This document shows positions 1 to 10,762 of a stretch of DNA of 64,000 nucleotides, in pieces (position 1 is the stretch's first letter; every line of letters starts with the position of its first letter). The stretch is taken from contig NZ_JALN02000001.1 of assembly GCF_000559085.1 (NCBI RefSeq), forward strand, positions 186,001-250,000, in the 5' to 3' direction. The translations under genes were made by a program, and so were the position numbers. The notes under the pieces were generated by a model that was not told the origin of the DNA, did not search any database, and saw only the letters and a program-made list of their open reading frames with translations. The DNA is from Mycolicibacterium aromaticivorans JS19b1 = JCM 16368 (GTDB lineage: Bacteria > Actinomycetota > Actinomycetes > Mycobacteriales > Mycobacteriaceae).

Positions 1-2
1 CG

Positions 3-1259
3 GTGCTCACGGCGCTCGCTCATCGCGACGACCCGTTCGCCCGACTGGTCATCGACAGCGGTGGACCCGAGAACACCTATCGCCTCATCGAGGAGGTCCG
101 CCGTCGGGGTCGAATGTCTCCCGGGATCGGCGGCGGTTGGGTCACCGCTGACGCGCAAATCGTCCGAAACATTCTGCGCGACGACCGATTCCGGACCATC
201 AAACCGCAGGATCGGTTTCCTGTTCGTGCGGTCCGGTGGCTGGCCGCCAAGACGGCCCCGGACATGATGAATCCCGTCGAGCCACCGTCACTCCTGGTGG
301 TGGATCCGCCCGTGCACACCCGGTTGCGTCGCCTGGTATCGCGTGCTTTCACACCTCGAGCGATCGACGGACTTCACGATCGCATTCACGAGATCACCAA
401 CAGGGTGCTCGACGATCTCGACGGCCAGTCGCACTGCGATCTGATCGCCACCTTCGCGGCCCGGATCCCCATCGAGGTCATTGCCGAGATGCTGGGACTC
501 CCCGGCGAGGAGATAGCGGGGCTTCACGCTCTCGCCGACCCCGCGGCCAAGCTGCTGACCACAACAGTGCCCGCCTGGAACGACTTCTACACCGCCTCTG
601 TAGCGCTGCGCGATTTCGAAGGCTACATCGCCGCACATATCGAGCGACTTCGGCTCAACGACGCGGACAACAGCATCCTGTCGGCCGTACTCCACGACGA
701 CGATCTCACCGAAGACGAGGTCAGGATGTTCGCCGGCCTGCTCCTCGGTGCCGGATTCATCACCACCACACACGCATTCGGCAACGCGGTGGTCGCGCTA
801 CTGCGTCATCCGGAACAGCTGGCGCACCTGCAAGCTCATCCCGAAGGCTGGTCCAACGCGGTCGAGGAGACGCTCCGCTACGACTCCGTCGCCCAGCTCG
901 GGGTACGGGTGGCGACAGAGCCGCTGCAGATCGAGGGCTGCCCCATCGACGAAGGGCAGGCAGTATTCGTGCTCCTCGCCGGAGCGAACCGCGATCCGGT
1001 GCTGTTCGAGCGTCCCGACGAATTCGACCCCACACGCGCCAACGCGCGCGAACACCTCAGCTTCAGTTCCGGCATTCACGTCTGCATCGGCGCAGCGCTC
1101 GCCCGCCTAGAACTGAACATCGGCCTGGAAGCACTGTTTCGGCGCTTTCCGGCACTCGCACTGGATGGCGAGCCGACGCTCAACGACAGCACGTTGCTCC
1201 GCGGCGTGAAACGCCTACCCGTCAGCCTGGGAGCCGCACCGCGAGGTGCCGGCCGCTAG
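3..1259 (+). CDS. Cytochrome P450, CYP140-like (5' end probably cut by window edge)
   Basis: Heme-thiolate monooxygenase; substrate unknown. Seen: the ExxR motif (EETLR, near residue 283) and the heme-binding loop FSSGIHVCIG with the thiolate ligand Cys361, followed by a normal C-terminus. The N-terminal part (RWLAAKTAPDMMNPVEPPSL, then VDPPVHTRLRRLVSRAF) resembles the mycobacterial CYP140 family from memory. That family has about 25 more residues before the first one visible here, so the GTG at position 3 is probably internal and the true start lies outside the window. Odd: the I-helix motif reads GAGFITTTH, with Ile253 where P450s normally carry Glu or Asp before the conserved Thr. It converges on the minus-strand genes that follow. 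P450 call certain, subfamily moderate. Confidence 0.9.
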   Translation: MLTALAHRDDPFARLVIDSGGPENTYRLIEEVRRRGRMSPGIGGGWVTADAQIVRNILRDDRFRTIKPQDRFPVRAVRWLAAKTAPDMMNPVEPPSLLVVDPPVHTRLRRLVSRAFTPRAIDGLHDRIHEITNRVLDDLDGQSHCDLIATFAARIPIEVIAEMLGLPGEEIAGLHALADPAAKLLTTTVPAWNDFYTASVALRDFEGYIAAHIERLRLNDADNSILSAVLHDDDLTEDEVRMFAGLLLGAGFITTTHAFGNAVVALLRHPEQLAHLQAHPEGWSNAVEETLRYDSVAQLGVRVATEPLQIEGCPIDEGQAVFVLLAGANRDPVLFERPDEFDPTRANAREHLSFSSGIHVCIGAALARLELNIGLEALFRRFPALALDGEPTLNDSTLLRGVKRLPVSLGAAPRGAGR

Positions 1260-1263
1260 CGCG

Positions 1264-1383
1264 TCACCACCAGGGGTCACCGGGGTCGGTGCCTGACCAC
1301 TCGCCCAAGACCTGTGCTGCGGTCTGCGGCAGCGGTCCGAGCAGCTCGGCGGTGTTCTCCAGAGAGCAGTCGGGTTGTGTCAT
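1264..1383 (-). CDS. Candidate 39-aa small protein, unknown function
   Basis: An ATG at 1381-1383 opens a 39-codon frame ending in TGA at 1264-1266. The product begins MTQPDCSLEN and ends SGTDPGDPWW. It fills the gap between the convergent P450 gene and the DUF309 gene, starting 36 nt after the latter's stop. A TAGCGT hexamer (1394-1399) lies 10 nt before the ATG; no Shine-Dalgarno sequence is visible. No family recognised. It could be a real sORF of the ppc transcript or a chance frame in GC-rich DNA. Confidence 0.3.
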   Translation of the reverse strand: MTQPDCSLENTAELLGPLPQTAAQVLGEWSGTDPGDPWW

Positions 1384-1419
1384 AAACGTTTTGACGCTAT
1401 CGGCCAGCTATTGGTTCCG

Positions 1420-1887
1420 TCACCGGGTCAGTCGCGGCCGCAACCGCTCCGCATCGATCTCGGCGCCTGCGGAGAGATCGTCGGCGAGCTCGGCCCCGGT
1501 TGCGGTCAGACCGGCGATGTCGATGCCGTAGGGCGCTCCCGGGACCTCGGCAAGCAGCGTTGATGCCCGGCGCAGCAGGGCGGCGGCACCCATGCGATTG
1601 CCGCGTTGGATGTGGGTGACGCCGACCGCGAACTGGGCCAGCCCCTGCCACAGCGGCCGCTCGCCGTCGGGTCCGTTCTTCCAGGCCGCCTCGAAGACTT
1701 CGTGAGCGTGAAACGCGCTCCCTCGGCTGAGCAGATCTTGCGCGTAGGCCAGGGTTTCGGCCGGCGGAAGACTCAGGTCGTCCGGAATTCGGGGTTCCCC
1801 CTGCGCGCCCGGCGGCAGAGGTCGGCCGAGTGCGTCGCGGGCCCTGGCATTGCGGGGTCGGCCGGACTCGTCGCGATCGCGATCCAT
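1420..1887 (-). CDS. DUF309 family protein
   Basis: 155-aa soluble protein with the DUF309 signature: FHAHEVFEAAWK followed by LWQGLAQFAVGVTHIQRGN and an alpha-helical C-terminal half. The family has conserved His and Glu residues in HAHEVFE, but its biochemical function is not known. The first 30 residues are charged and low in complexity. The ATG lies 3 nt after the ppc stop codon, so translation is probably coupled to ppc and the two are one transcript. Family call confident; role not inferred. Confidence 0.88.
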   Translation of the reverse strand: MDRDRDESGRPRNARARDALGRPLPPGAQGEPRIPDDLSLPPAETLAYAQDLLSRGSAFHAHEVFEAAWKNGPDGERPLWQGLAQFAVGVTHIQRGNRMGAAALLRRASTLLAEVPGAPYGIDIAGLTATGAELADDLSAGAEIDAERLRPRLTR

Positions 1888-1890
1888 CTG

Positions 1891-4698
1891 CTAGCCGCTG
1901 TTGCGCAGCGCCGATGCCAGCCCGCTCATGGTGAGCAGGATGCCGCGCTGGACCAGCTCGTCGTCGTCTCCGGACCGGTAGCGGCGCAACAGCTCGACTT
2001 GTAAGTGGTTGAGCGGCTCCAGGTATGGAAAGCGGTTGAACACCGACCTGGCCAGCGCCGGGTTGTCGGCGAGCAGGTCGTCCTGGCCGGTGATCAGCTG
2101 ATGGACCCGCAGCGTGCGGCCGTACTCGGCGACGATCTTGTCGAACACCCGGGCGCGCAGTTCCTCGTCGTCGACCAATTCGGAGTACCGCGCGGCCAAC
2201 CCCATGTCTGCCTTGGCCAGTACCTGCGCCATGTTGGACAGCACGGTGGCGAAGAACGGCCAGTTCTTGTAGAGCTCCTGCAGCACTTCGAGCCGGGCCT
2301 CGGGCGATTCCGGACCATCGGCGATCCACTCCTCGACCGCGGTACCCGTGCCATACCAGCCGGGCAGCATCACCCGCGACTGGCTCCAGGCCAGCACCCA
2401 CGGGATGGCCCGCAGATCGGAGATCGATGTGGTGGGTTTGCGCGACGTCGGCCTGCTGCCGATGTTGAGGGAACCGATCTCGCTGACCGGTGTCGAGGCC
2501 TTGAAGTAGTCCACGAAACCCGGTGTCTCGTGCACCAATTCGGCGTACGCGCGCTGGGCACGGGCGGCCAGGTCGTCGAGTACCTCGTAGGCCTGCTCGG
2601 CGAGGTCGCCGAGGCCCTCGGTGTCGAGCAGCGTCGACTCCAGCGTGGCGGCGAGCAAGGTCTCCAGATTGCGGTGCGCGATCCGCGGCTCGGCGTACTT
2701 GGCGGCGATCACCTCGCCCTGTTCGGTCAGCCGAAGCGAACCGTTCACCGCGCCAGGCGGCTGGGCCAAAATCGCATCGTAGCTCGGGCCGCCGCCGCGG
2801 CCGACGGTGCCGCCCCGACCGTGGAAGAGCCGCAACCGAATTCCGGTCTTGCGGGCCGATTCCACGAGATCCAGTTCGGCCCGGTAGAGCGCCCAGTTGG
2901 CGGCCAGGTATCCGCCGTCCTTGTTGGAGTCCGAATAGCCGAGCATCACCTCCTGGCTCTCGCCTCGGGCGTGCACCATCGCGCGGTAGAGCGGCAGGTC
3001 CAGCGCTGACTCGAGGATCGACGCGCCGTGCTGCAGGTCGTCGATCGTTTCGAACAGGGGCACAATCCCGACGGGCGCGTAGACGTCTTCACCCGAAACA
3101 TCAAGCAGCCCAGATTCTTTGAGAAGGATCGCGGCTTCCAGCATGTCCGAGACCGACTGGCACATCGAGATGATGTAGTTGGGCACCGCTTCGGGGCCGA
3201 ACACCGTGACCGCGCGGGCGGCGGCGAACACGATGTCGAGCTCTTTGCGGGCCAGCTCGGAGAGCTCGGAGTCGTCGCGGACCAGCGGCCGGCGGGTCTT
3301 CAGCTCGGCGGCCAGCACCTCGACCCGCTCCGGCTCGGACAGCGACGCATAGTCCGGATGGACCCCGGCCCAGGACAGCAGTTCGGCGACGACCTCTTCG
3401 TGCACCTCGGAGTTCTGCCGCATGTCCAGGCTGCTCAGGTGAAAACCGAACACGTCCACGGCCTCCCGCAACCGGGCAAGCCGGTCGTCGGCCAGCAGGG
3501 TGCTGCCGTGCGCGCGCAGTGATGCGTCGATGGTGTTCAGGTCGGCGAGCAGCTCGTCGGGTGTCTCGTACGGTTCGAGGCCGAGATCGAGGGTGTGCGC
3601 CGGTTCGCGATCGAGGATCTTCTGCCCGGTCGCGGTGAGCCGGGCGTGCACCACCCGCAGTGCGCGCCGGTAGGGTTCGTCCATCCGGGCCGGCTCGTGG
3701 CAGGCGTCGGCCAGTGCGACGAGAGCGTCGGTGGTCTTCACCAGGCGCGCCGACATCGACAATTCCTGTTCGAGCTTGTTGAGCTCGGCGAAGTAATGGC
3801 CCAACGCGGTGTAGGAGGCGCTGCCGGTGGCCAGCCGGACCACCTCGGCGGTGACGTTCGGGTTTCCGTCGCGATCGCCGCCGATCCAGGAGCCCGGCCG
3901 CAGGATCGGCTCGGGCAGCAGGCCGGCGTCGGGCCAGCGGGTTCGCAGCGCTTCGCGAACCTCGGCATTGACCTTCGGGATCACGTCGAAGAAAGCCGCT
4001 GGGTAGTACCGCAGGCCGACTTCGATTTCGTCCTGGATCTTCAAGCGGGACAACCGGATCAACGCGGTCTGCCACAGCGTGAGGATCTGCCTGCGCAGCT
4101 CGGTCTCGACCGGCCGGCCGTCCTCGGTTTCGTCCTGACCATGCAGCCGCACCCGCATGAGCTGGGTGATGCGGTGCTGGGTGTCGAAGACGGTGCGTCT
4201 GCGGGTCTCGGTGGGATGGGCGGTGATGACCGGCGCGACCAATGCTCCCGTGAGTGCTTTCTGCACCGTAGCCGCGTCCAACTGCGCGGCATCGAGCTTG
4301 GCGTAGGTGGCGGCCAGGGTGCTGTTCTGCGGCGCTTCGCCGGCGGCGACGTGGATCGCGCGGCGCCGTTCGCGGTGGATGTCCTCGGCGACGTTGGCCA
4401 GCAGGGCGAAGTGACTGAAGGCGCGGATCACCGGGATGGCCTGGTGGACGTCGATGCCGTCGAACAGCTGGGCCAGCTCGGACCGGTCGATCTCGGATCG
4501 GCGCACCCGGAACGATTCGACGCGGGCCTTTTCGACGAGGTCGAACACCTCGTCGCCGTTCTGCTCGCGCACGGTGTCACCAAGGATCGCCCCGAGCAGC
4601 CGGATGTCCTCCCGCATCGGCTCGGTGGCCTCCCGCCCGACCTGGGTGCGCTGTACCGCGCCGATCGGTTCCAGCGACACATCCGGAGCTTCAGCCAT
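1891..4698 (-). CDS. ppc: Phosphoenolpyruvate carboxylase
   Basis: Converts PEP and bicarbonate to oxaloacetate, replenishing the TCA cycle. The 935-aa length is right for a bacterial PEPC. Seen: the catalytic histidine motif [10 protein letters not shown], the [15 protein letters not shown] block, the loop [14 protein letters not shown], the EQGEVI segment and a terminal RNSG. Most PEPCs end in an Asn-Thr-Gly tripeptide, so the Ser is a mild variant. The frame is open upstream to 4773, but ATG 4698 (MAEAPDVSL) is chosen because it gives the family's N-terminus and follows a G-rich stretch (TTGGGGG). A DUF309 gene follows after 3 nt, and secG ends 135 bp upstream. Confidence 0.97.
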   Translation of the reverse strand: MAEAPDVSLEPIGAVQRTQVGREATEPMREDIRLLGAILGDTVREQNGDEVFDLVEKARVESFRVRRSEIDRSELAQLFDGIDVHQAIPVIRAFSHFALLANVAEDIHRERRRAIHVAAGEAPQNSTLAATYAKLDAAQLDAATVQKALTGALVAPVITAHPTETRRRTVFDTQHRITQLMRVRLHGQDETEDGRPVETELRRQILTLWQTALIRLSRLKIQDEIEVGLRYYPAAFFDVIPKVNAEVREALRTRWPDAGLLPEPILRPGSWIGGDRDGNPNVTAEVVRLATGSASYTALGHYFAELNKLEQELSMSARLVKTTDALVALADACHEPARMDEPYRRALRVVHARLTATGQKILDREPAHTLDLGLEPYETPDELLADLNTIDASLRAHGSTLLADDRLARLREAVDVFGFHLSSLDMRQNSEVHEEVVAELLSWAGVHPDYASLSEPERVEVLAAELKTRRPLVRDDSELSELARKELDIVFAAARAVTVFGPEAVPNYIISMCQSVSDMLEAAILLKESGLLDVSGEDVYAPVGIVPLFETIDDLQHGASILESALDLPLYRAMVHARGESQEVMLGYSDSNKDGGYLAANWALYRAELDLVESARKTGIRLRLFHGRGGTVGRGGGPSYDAILAQPPGAVNGSLRLTEQGEVIAAKYAEPRIAHRNLETLLAATLESTLLDTEGLGDLAEQAYEVLDDLAARAQRAYAELVHETPGFVDYFKASTPVSEIGSLNIGSRPTSRKPTTSISDLRAIPWVLAWSQSRVMLPGWYGTGTAVEEWIADGPESPEARLEVLQELYKNWPFFATVLSNMAQVLAKADMGLAARYSELVDDEELRARVFDKIVAEYGRTLRVHQLITGQDDLLADNPALARSVFNRFPYLEPLNHLQVELLRRYRSGDDDELVQRGILLTMSGLASALRNSG

Positions 4699-4833
4699 CC
4701 CCCAAGTATTCCGGTGTCCGCTATCCCGTGCAGGGCGTGGGGTCGTGGCGTTGTCCACAGAGCAGCGGGTCAATGACGCGCACCATCCAGAACGGTTGCT
4801 CCGGGAGGACGACGGGGAGTCGGCTTGAGGCGA

Positions 4834-5067
4834 CTAGCTGTACTTGATCTGCAGCGCCATGCCGATGATGGACACCACCCAGATACCGGTGACGAACAGC
4901 GTGAGGCGGTCGAGGTTCTTCTCGACCACGGTCGACCCGGAGAGGCTGGACTGCACACCGCCGCCGAACAGCGTCGACAGGCCGCCACCCTTGGCGCGGT
5001 GCAGGAGCACCAAGAGCACCACCAGAACGCTGGTGGTGACCAGGATGATCTGCAGAGTCAAAACCAT
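4834..5067 (-). CDS. secG: Preprotein translocase subunit SecG
   Basis: 77-aa membrane protein, a non-essential partner of the SecYE channel. Seen: a first transmembrane helix (about residues 3-21, LQIILVTTSVLVVLLVLLH), the conserved cytoplasmic loop RAKGGGLSTLFGGG, and a second helix (about 55-72). The position between tpiA and ppc fits the mycobacterial order. The ATG at 5067 is preceded by TAGTCT with a 7-nt gap, which suggests its own leaderless transcript, separate from tpiA 54 bp upstream. Confidence 0.95.
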   Translation of the reverse strand: MVLTLQIILVTTSVLVVLLVLLHRAKGGGLSTLFGGGVQSSLSGSTVVEKNLDRLTLFVTGIWVVSIIGMALQIKYS

Positions 5068-5074
5068 GGCGACC

Positions 5075-5080
5075 AGACTA
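5075..5080 (-). promoter_or_regulatory. Predicted -10 element of secG (leaderless)
   Basis: The minus strand reads TAGTCT, a TANNNT hexamer, 7 nt before the secG ATG. In mycobacteria this spacing places the transcription start on or next to the start codon. Inferred from sequence only. Confidence 0.45.
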
Positions 5081-5097
5081 CCTGGTGGGGGCCATCG

Positions 5098-5127
5098 TCA
5101 CGGAATCGGTCACGGCATCGGTCACGG
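5098..5127. repeat. Short 12-bp tandem repeat at the tpiA stop codon
   Basis: The unit TCACGGnATCGG occurs twice (5098-5109, 5110-5121), followed by a partial third copy from 5122. Because the period is 12, tpiA reads an in-frame TGA in each copy (5122-5124, 5110-5112, 5098-5100), giving three successive in-phase stops. Confidence 0.7.
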
Positions 5128-5907
5128 GAGGGGACCGCCCGCGGCGATCGCCGACAGGGTGGCGAACTGCTCCCCGTCCAGCGACGCCCCGCCGACCAGG
5201 GCGCCGTCGACGTCCTGCTGAGCGACGATCTCACCGACGTTCTTGGCGTTCACCGAGCCGCCGTAGAGCACCCGGACGCCATCGGCGATCTCCTGCGTCG
5301 CGATGTTGCCGAGCTCGGCCCGGATCGCGGCGCACACCTCCTGCGCGTCGGCAGCGCTGGCCACCCGGCCCGTGCCGATCGCCCACACCGGCTCGTAGGC
5401 GATGACGACGTCGGCGAGTTGCTCCTTGGTGAGCCCGGCCAGCGAGCCGCGTAACGAGTTCACGTTGAACTCGACGTGGTCGCCCGCCTCGCGGACCTCG
5501 AGCTGCTCACCGATGCAGACGATCGGCGTCAGTCCGTGCCGGAACGCCGCGGCCGCCTTCTCGGCGACCACCGCGTCGTCCTCGTGGTGATACGTACGCC
5601 GCTCGGAGTGCCCGACCACCACGAATGTGCACCCCAGCTTGGCCAGGAACGCACCGCTGATATCGCCGGTGTAGGCGCCCGAATCGTGCTGCGACACGTC
5701 CTGCGCGCCGTAGGTCAGCCGCAGCTTGTCGCCATCGACCAGGGTCTGCACGCTGCGCAGATCGGTGAACGGCGGGATCACCGTCACGTCGACCTTGTCG
5801 AAGTACTTGTCGGGCAACGAGAACGCGATCTTCTGGACCAGCGCGATGGCCTCGAAGTGGTTGAGGTTCATCTTCCAGTTGCCCGCGATCAGCGGTTTAC
5901 GGGACAC
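5122..5907 (-). CDS. tpiA: Triosephosphate isomerase
   Basis: Interconverts dihydroxyacetone phosphate and glyceraldehyde 3-phosphate in glycolysis. The 261-aa TIM barrel shows GNWKMN (Asn and catalytic Lys near residues 11-13), the catalytic His in VVVGHSERR, the general base Glu and flexible loop in [11 protein letters not shown], and the phosphate-binding YGGSV. The start is GTG 5907 with an AGGAG Shine-Dalgarno sequence that overlaps the pgk stop region (pgk ends at 5915). It is the third gene of the gap-pgk-tpiA operon. Confidence 0.98.
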   Translation of the reverse strand: MSRKPLIAGNWKMNLNHFEAIALVQKIAFSLPDKYFDKVDVTVIPPFTDLRSVQTLVDGDKLRLTYGAQDVSQHDSGAYTGDISGAFLAKLGCTFVVVGHSERRTYHHEDDAVVAEKAAAAFRHGLTPIVCIGEQLEVREAGDHVEFNVNSLRGSLAGLTKEQLADVVIAYEPVWAIGTGRVASAADAQEVCAAIRAELGNIATQEIADGVRVLYGGSVNAKNVGEIVAQQDVDGALVGGASLDGEQFATLSAIAAGGPLP

Positions 5908-5914
5908 AGGGCTC

Positions 5915-7123
5915 CTAGTTCAATACTTCGATGCCGGGCAGTGTTTTGCCCTCAAGGTATTCCAGCGATGCACCGCCGCCGGTCGAAATGTGCGAGAAAC
6001 CGTCCTCCGGCAGACCCAGTTGGCGCACCGCGGCCGCCGAATCGCCGCCGCCGACGACACTGAACGCGCCCTTGCCGGTCGCGGCGACGATGGCCTCGGC
6101 CACGCCCTTGGTCCCCGCGGCGAACGCGGGGAACTCGAACACGCCCATCGGTCCGTTCCAGAAGATGGTGCGGGCGTTGGACAACAGCTTGGTGAACCGC
6201 TTCACCGACTCCGGGCCGATGTCCAGACCCATCTTGTCGGCCGGGATGCTGTCCGCCCACACGGTTTCCGCCGGCGAGTCGGCCGCAAACTTCTCCGCGA
6301 CCACAATGTCCACCGGCAGGTGGATCACGTCACCGTAGGTCTCCAGCAGCTGACGGCAGGTGTCGATCATCTCCTCCTGCAGCAGCGAAGTGCCGACCGA
6401 AACACCTTGCGCGGCAAGGAAGGTGAAGCACATGCCGCCACCGATGACGATGCTGTCCGCCTTGGTCGCCAGATTCTCGATGACGGCGAGCTTGTCCGAC
6501 ACCTTCGACCCGCCGAGCACCACGGCGTACGGCCGCTCACTGGAGCTGGTCAGCTGTTGGAGCACCTTGACCTCGGCGGCGACCAGCGTTCCCGCGTAGT
6601 GCGGCAGCAATGTGGCGACGTCGTACACCGACGCCTGCTTGCGGTGCACCACACCGAACCCGTCGGAGACGAAAGCGCCGTCCTCGCCGACCAATTCGAC
6701 GAGCGCCTTGGCCAGCGCCAGCCGTTCGCTGTCGTCCTTGCTGGTCTCACGCGGGTCGAACCGGATGTTCTCCAGCAGCAGGACATCGCCGTCGGTGAGT
6801 CCCTCGGCGCGGGCGAGCGCATCTGTGCCGACCACGTCCCCGGCCAGCTGGACGTGCCTGCCCAGCCGCTCGGACAACGCGGTAGCCACCGGCGCCAGCG
6901 AGAACGCCGGATCCACACCACCTTTGGGGCGGCCGAGGTGAGCGGTCACGATGACCTTCGCCCCGGCGTCGGCCAGCGCCTTCAGCGTCGGGACCGACGC
7001 GATGATGCGACCCGGATCAGTGATCTTCCCACCGTCGAGCGGGACGTTCAGGTCGGAGCGCACGAGAACGCCCCGACCCGAAACACCCTCGGCCAGCAGG
7101 TCGTCGAGTGTCTGGACGGCCAT
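5915..7123 (-). CDS. pgk: Phosphoglycerate kinase
   Basis: Transfers phosphate from 1,3-bisphosphoglycerate to ADP. 402 aa. Seen: the N-domain substrate signature [22 protein letters not shown], the hinge and nucleotide domain motifs ([19 protein letters not shown]), and the C-terminal [10 protein letters not shown] and STGGGASLE. The frame runs open far upstream only because it shadows gap. ATG 7123 is chosen because it gives the family N-terminus (MAVQTLDDL) and lies 5 nt after the gap stop, with no strong SD, consistent with translational coupling. Confidence 0.97.
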   Translation of the reverse strand: MAVQTLDDLLAEGVSGRGVLVRSDLNVPLDGGKITDPGRIIASVPTLKALADAGAKVIVTAHLGRPKGGVDPAFSLAPVATALSERLGRHVQLAGDVVGTDALARAEGLTDGDVLLLENIRFDPRETSKDDSERLALAKALVELVGEDGAFVSDGFGVVHRKQASVYDVATLLPHYAGTLVAAEVKVLQQLTSSSERPYAVVLGGSKVSDKLAVIENLATKADSIVIGGGMCFTFLAAQGVSVGTSLLQEEMIDTCRQLLETYGDVIHLPVDIVVAEKFAADSPAETVWADSIPADKMGLDIGPESVKRFTKLLSNARTIFWNGPMGVFEFPAFAAGTKGVAEAIVAATGKGAFSVVGGGDSAAAVRQLGLPEDGFSHISTGGGASLEYLEGKTLPGIEVLN

Positions 7124-7128
7124 TGCTG

Positions 7129-8172
<1,044 letters not shown>

Positions 8173-8228
8173 TCAGTACCCGCCCAGCCTAGTGGCCTGT
8201 TCACCGGCATGCGCGACCGCCTGGAACC

Positions 8229-8951
8229 TCAGGAGATCCGGGGCCCGCTCTGGTCGGCGCGCGGCGAGCCGGTCCACCGCTCCCGGATCGCCGGCAACGT
8301 CCCGTCCTCCTCGAGACCGGCCTGCGCGACGGTGATCCGGCCCAGCAATGCGGTGTCGGTGGTCGGTACCGCGATCGCGATCTTCTCGGTGGTGATGCCG
8401 CGCTGAACGACGGCCACGCCCGGCGCCGCCTCGGCCAGCCGGGTCAGTACCGGGTCGAGTTTCATGAACGCATCGCAGCGACCGCTGGACAGATCCCGCA
8501 GCGCGGTCCGGATGTTGCCGTAGTCGTACACTCGGACCCGAGCGACCTTGCCGTCGGCAAGCAGCCGGTTGGCGATCGGCTGGCTGGTGTTGCCCTGCTG
8601 TACGCCGAGGGTCAGCCCGTCGAGATCGTCGATCGAGGTGACGTCGGGCAGCCGGGTGGCGTCGACGGCGAGCGCCTGACCGGAGATCAGGTACGGATCG
8701 CAGAACGCGGCCTTCAGCGCGCGGGATCCGGTGATCGTGGTGCCGGAGGCGACGCAGTCGAACTCACCGGAGTCCAGCGCGTCGAAGATGCCGTTGAAGT
8801 CGCGGCCCTGGTAGCGCACGAACTCCACCGACGCGCCCAGCCGCTCGCCGATGGCGGCCATGAGCTCGACGTCGAGGCCGGAGCCCGTTGGCCCGGTGTC
8901 GTTGAACGGCGGGTCGGGCAATGCCGCCCCGACGCGCAACGCCTCAGTCAT
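8229..8951 (-). CDS. Solute-binding-fold (SBP family 3) protein without signal peptide
   Basis: 240 aa matching the amino-acid-binding fold of bacterial extracellular solute-binding proteins family 3. Seen: GLDVELMAAIGERLG, FDCVASGTTITGSR (the Arg that usually grips the ligand carboxylate), GLTLGVQQGNTSQ and RCDAFMKLDPVL. No signal peptide or lipobox is visible at ATG 8951. An upstream extension to 8996 (MVACRGAGLGASVHH) does not make one either. There is no ABC permease or ATPase nearby, so import is not shown. Members of this fold also act as enzymes (cyclohexadienyl dehydratase), which is an alternative. TAGCGT 7 nt before the ATG suggests a leaderless mRNA. Confidence 0.8.
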   Translation of the reverse strand: MTEALRVGAALPDPPFNDTGPTGSGLDVELMAAIGERLGASVEFVRYQGRDFNGIFDALDSGEFDCVASGTTITGSRALKAAFCDPYLISGQALAVDATRLPDVTSIDDLDGLTLGVQQGNTSQPIANRLLADGKVARVRVYDYGNIRTALRDLSSGRCDAFMKLDPVLTRLAEAAPGVAVVQRGITTEKIAIAVPTTDTALLGRITVAQAGLEEDGTLPAIRERWTGSPRADQSGPRIS

Positions 8952-8958
8952 GTGATGA

Positions 8959-8964
8959 ACGCTA
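8959..8964 (-). promoter_or_regulatory. Predicted -10 element of the SBP-fold gene (leaderless)
   Basis: The minus strand reads TAGCGT, separated by 7 nt from ATG 8951. This supports the short start without the 15-residue extension. It lies in the 165-bp region between two divergent genes. Confidence 0.45.
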
Positions 8965-9104
8965 GCCCCTAGGCCGGCGCCGCGGCAGGCGACCAATTCG
9001 GGCCTGCGTGAAAATACTTACCGCACAGCTCCAATCGAGCCGTCGGTAGGTACTGTGTCGGCGCCGGCGTCGCATCCACGTCGGTTCGAATAGCGCGGCG
9101 CCAT

Positions 9105-9110
9105 TACCCT
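9105..9110 (+). promoter_or_regulatory. Predicted -10 element of the MOSC gene (leaderless)
   Basis: TACCCT ends 6 nt before the third of three consecutive GTG codons (9111, 9114, 9117). The spacing fits initiation at GTG 9117. Confidence 0.4.
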
Positions 9111-9116
9111 GTGGTG

Positions 9117-9782
9117 GTGGCAAGTGTGTTGTCGGTCAATCTGGCCCGCGTCCGCGCGAATCCCGACAAGCCGGCGAGGCGCACCGGCATCGACAAGGCG
9201 GCGACCCCCGACGCGGTGATGGTGCGCGCGCCGGGGCCGATGCGCGGCGGTCTGGGCAGCGGTCTGGTCGGGGACACGATCGGCAACCACAAACTGCACG
9301 GGGGCGACGATCAAGCCGTCTACGTCTATTCCCGCGAAGACCTCGACGAGTGGGAAACCCGCCTCGAACGCCCGCTGACCGACGGGATGTTCGGCGAGAA
9401 CCTCACCACCTCCGGAGTAGACGTCACAGGAGCGCTGATCGGCGAGCGCTGGCGGGTGGGCACCGGCGGTCTGCTGCTCGAAGTCTCGGCGCCCCGCACC
9501 CCGTGCCGGACATTCTCGGCGTTCCTCGACATCGCCGGCTGGATCACGACGTTCACCGACGCCGGCAAGCCCGGGGCCTACCTACGGGTCATCTCCCCCG
9601 GCCCCGTGCGTGCGGGAGACGAGATCGTCGTCGAGGACAGGCCCGATCACGATGTGACGATCGCCCTGGTGTTCCGCGCGCGGATGACAGACCCCAGCCT
9701 GCTCCCCCGGTTGCGGGCTGCCGACGCGCTGTCCGACGAACTCAAGGCCTTTGTAGCCAAGAGAGTGGCCAAGTCGATCTAG
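9117..9782 (+). CDS. MOSC domain-containing protein (YiiM-like)
   Basis: About 221 aa. The MOSC (Mo cofactor sulfurase C-terminal) fold is seen from [33 protein letters not shown], and [10 protein letters not shown], whose Cys is the conserved MOSC cysteine. YiiM-type proteins bind molybdenum cofactor and reduce N-hydroxylated compounds; that role is inferred from the family only. Start: three GTG codons in a row. 9117 is preferred because TACCCT lies 6 nt upstream; 9111 is the longest option. The stop overlaps the whiA stop in a shared CTAG (9779-9782). Confidence 0.88.
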   Translation: MASVLSVNLARVRANPDKPARRTGIDKAATPDAVMVRAPGPMRGGLGSGLVGDTIGNHKLHGGDDQAVYVYSREDLDEWETRLERPLTDGMFGENLTTSGVDVTGALIGERWRVGTGGLLLEVSAPRTPCRTFSAFLDIAGWITTFTDAGKPGAYLRVISPGPVRAGDEIVVEDRPDHDVTIALVFRARMTDPSLLPRLRAADALSDELKAFVAKRVAKSI

Positions 9783-10762
9783 GCGTCTTCCAGCAGATCG
9801 GGCGTCACGGCCGACTCGGTGTCCGGGATACCGTCCTGCTTGGCTTTGCGATCCGCCATCGACAACAGCCGCCGAATACGCCCGGCCACAGCATCTTTGG
9901 TCATCGGCGGGTCGGCGAGGCGGCCCAGTTCCTCCAGCGACGCCTGCCGGTGTTCGACCCGAAGCTTGCCCGCCGCGGCCAGATGGTCGGGCACTGTGTC
10001 GGCCAGGATCTCCAACGCCCGCTCCACACGGGCCGCGGCGGCGACCGCGGCCCGGGCCGAGCGGCGTAGGTTCGCGTCGTCGAAGTTGGCCAGCCGGTTC
10101 GCGGTGGCGCGCACCTCGCGGCGCATCCGCCGCTCCTCCCAGGTGAGCCGGGTGTCCTGGGCGCCCATCCGGGTCAGCAGCGCACCGATGGCCTCGCCGT
10201 CGCGCACCACGACCCGGTCGGTGCCCCGCACCTCTCGCGCCTTCGCGCTGACCCCGAGCCGCCGGGCCGCACCCACCAGCGCCAGCGCGGCTTCTGGTCC
10301 GGGACAACTGACTTCGAGCGCCGAGGACCGACCTGGCTCGGTCAGCGAGCCGTGTGCAAGGAACGCACCCCGCCAGGCCGCCTCGGCGTCGCCGACGCTG
10401 CCGCCCACCACCTGTGCGGGCAGTCCGCGCACCGGCCGGCCGCGCATGTCCAGCAGACCGGTCTGACGGGCCAGCGCCTCACCGTCCTTGGCGACCCGCA
10501 CCAGATACCGGGTGCTCTTGCGGATGCCACTGGCCGACAGCACATGCACCACCGCGTTGTAGCCGTACAGGTCGTAGATGTCCTTGCGCAGCCGCCGGGC
10601 GATGATGCCCAGGTCCACCTCGGCCTCGACCACGACTCTGCCCGACACGATGTGCAGGCCACCGGCGAATCGCAACAGCGAAGCCACCTCGGCCCGGCGT
10701 GCGCTCACAGAGTTGACGGCCAGCCGGCTGAGTTCGTCCTTCACCTCGGCAGTCATCGCCAC
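9779..10762 (-). CDS. whiA: Sporulation-type transcriptional regulator WhiA
   Basis: 327 aa, the WhiA family shared by actinobacteria and firmicutes, with an N-terminal LAGLIDADG-like domain and a C-terminal helix-turn-helix. Seen: [34 protein letters not shown], and the C-terminal [21 protein letters not shown] preceding the HTH. In Streptomyces it works with WhiB on cell division genes; the mycobacterial role is less clear. GTG 10762 gives the usual N-terminus; the alternative ATG 10756 overlaps the yvcK stop as ATGA. Last gene of uvrC-rapZ-yvcK-whiA. Confidence 0.96.
   Translation of the reverse strand: MAMTAEVKDELSRLAVNSVSARRAEVASLLRFAGGLHIVSGRVVVEAEVDLGIIARRLRKDIYDLYGYNAVVHVLSASGIRKSTRYLVRVAKDGEALARQTGLLDMRGRPVRGLPAQVVGGSVGDAEAAWRGAFLAHGSLTEPGRSSALEVSCPGPEAALALVGAARRLGVSAKAREVRGTDRVVVRDGEAIGALLTRMGAQDTRLTWEERRMRREVRATANRLANFDDANLRRSARAAVAAAARVERALEILADTVPDHLAAAGKLRVEHRQASLEELGRLADPPMTKDAVAGRIRRLLSMADRKAKQDGIPDTESAVTPDLLEDA

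Noticed and set aside
2005..4776. Long plus-strand frames opposite ppc
   Set aside because: Typical GC-rich antisense shadows; the minus strand encodes an intact PEPC with all motifs.
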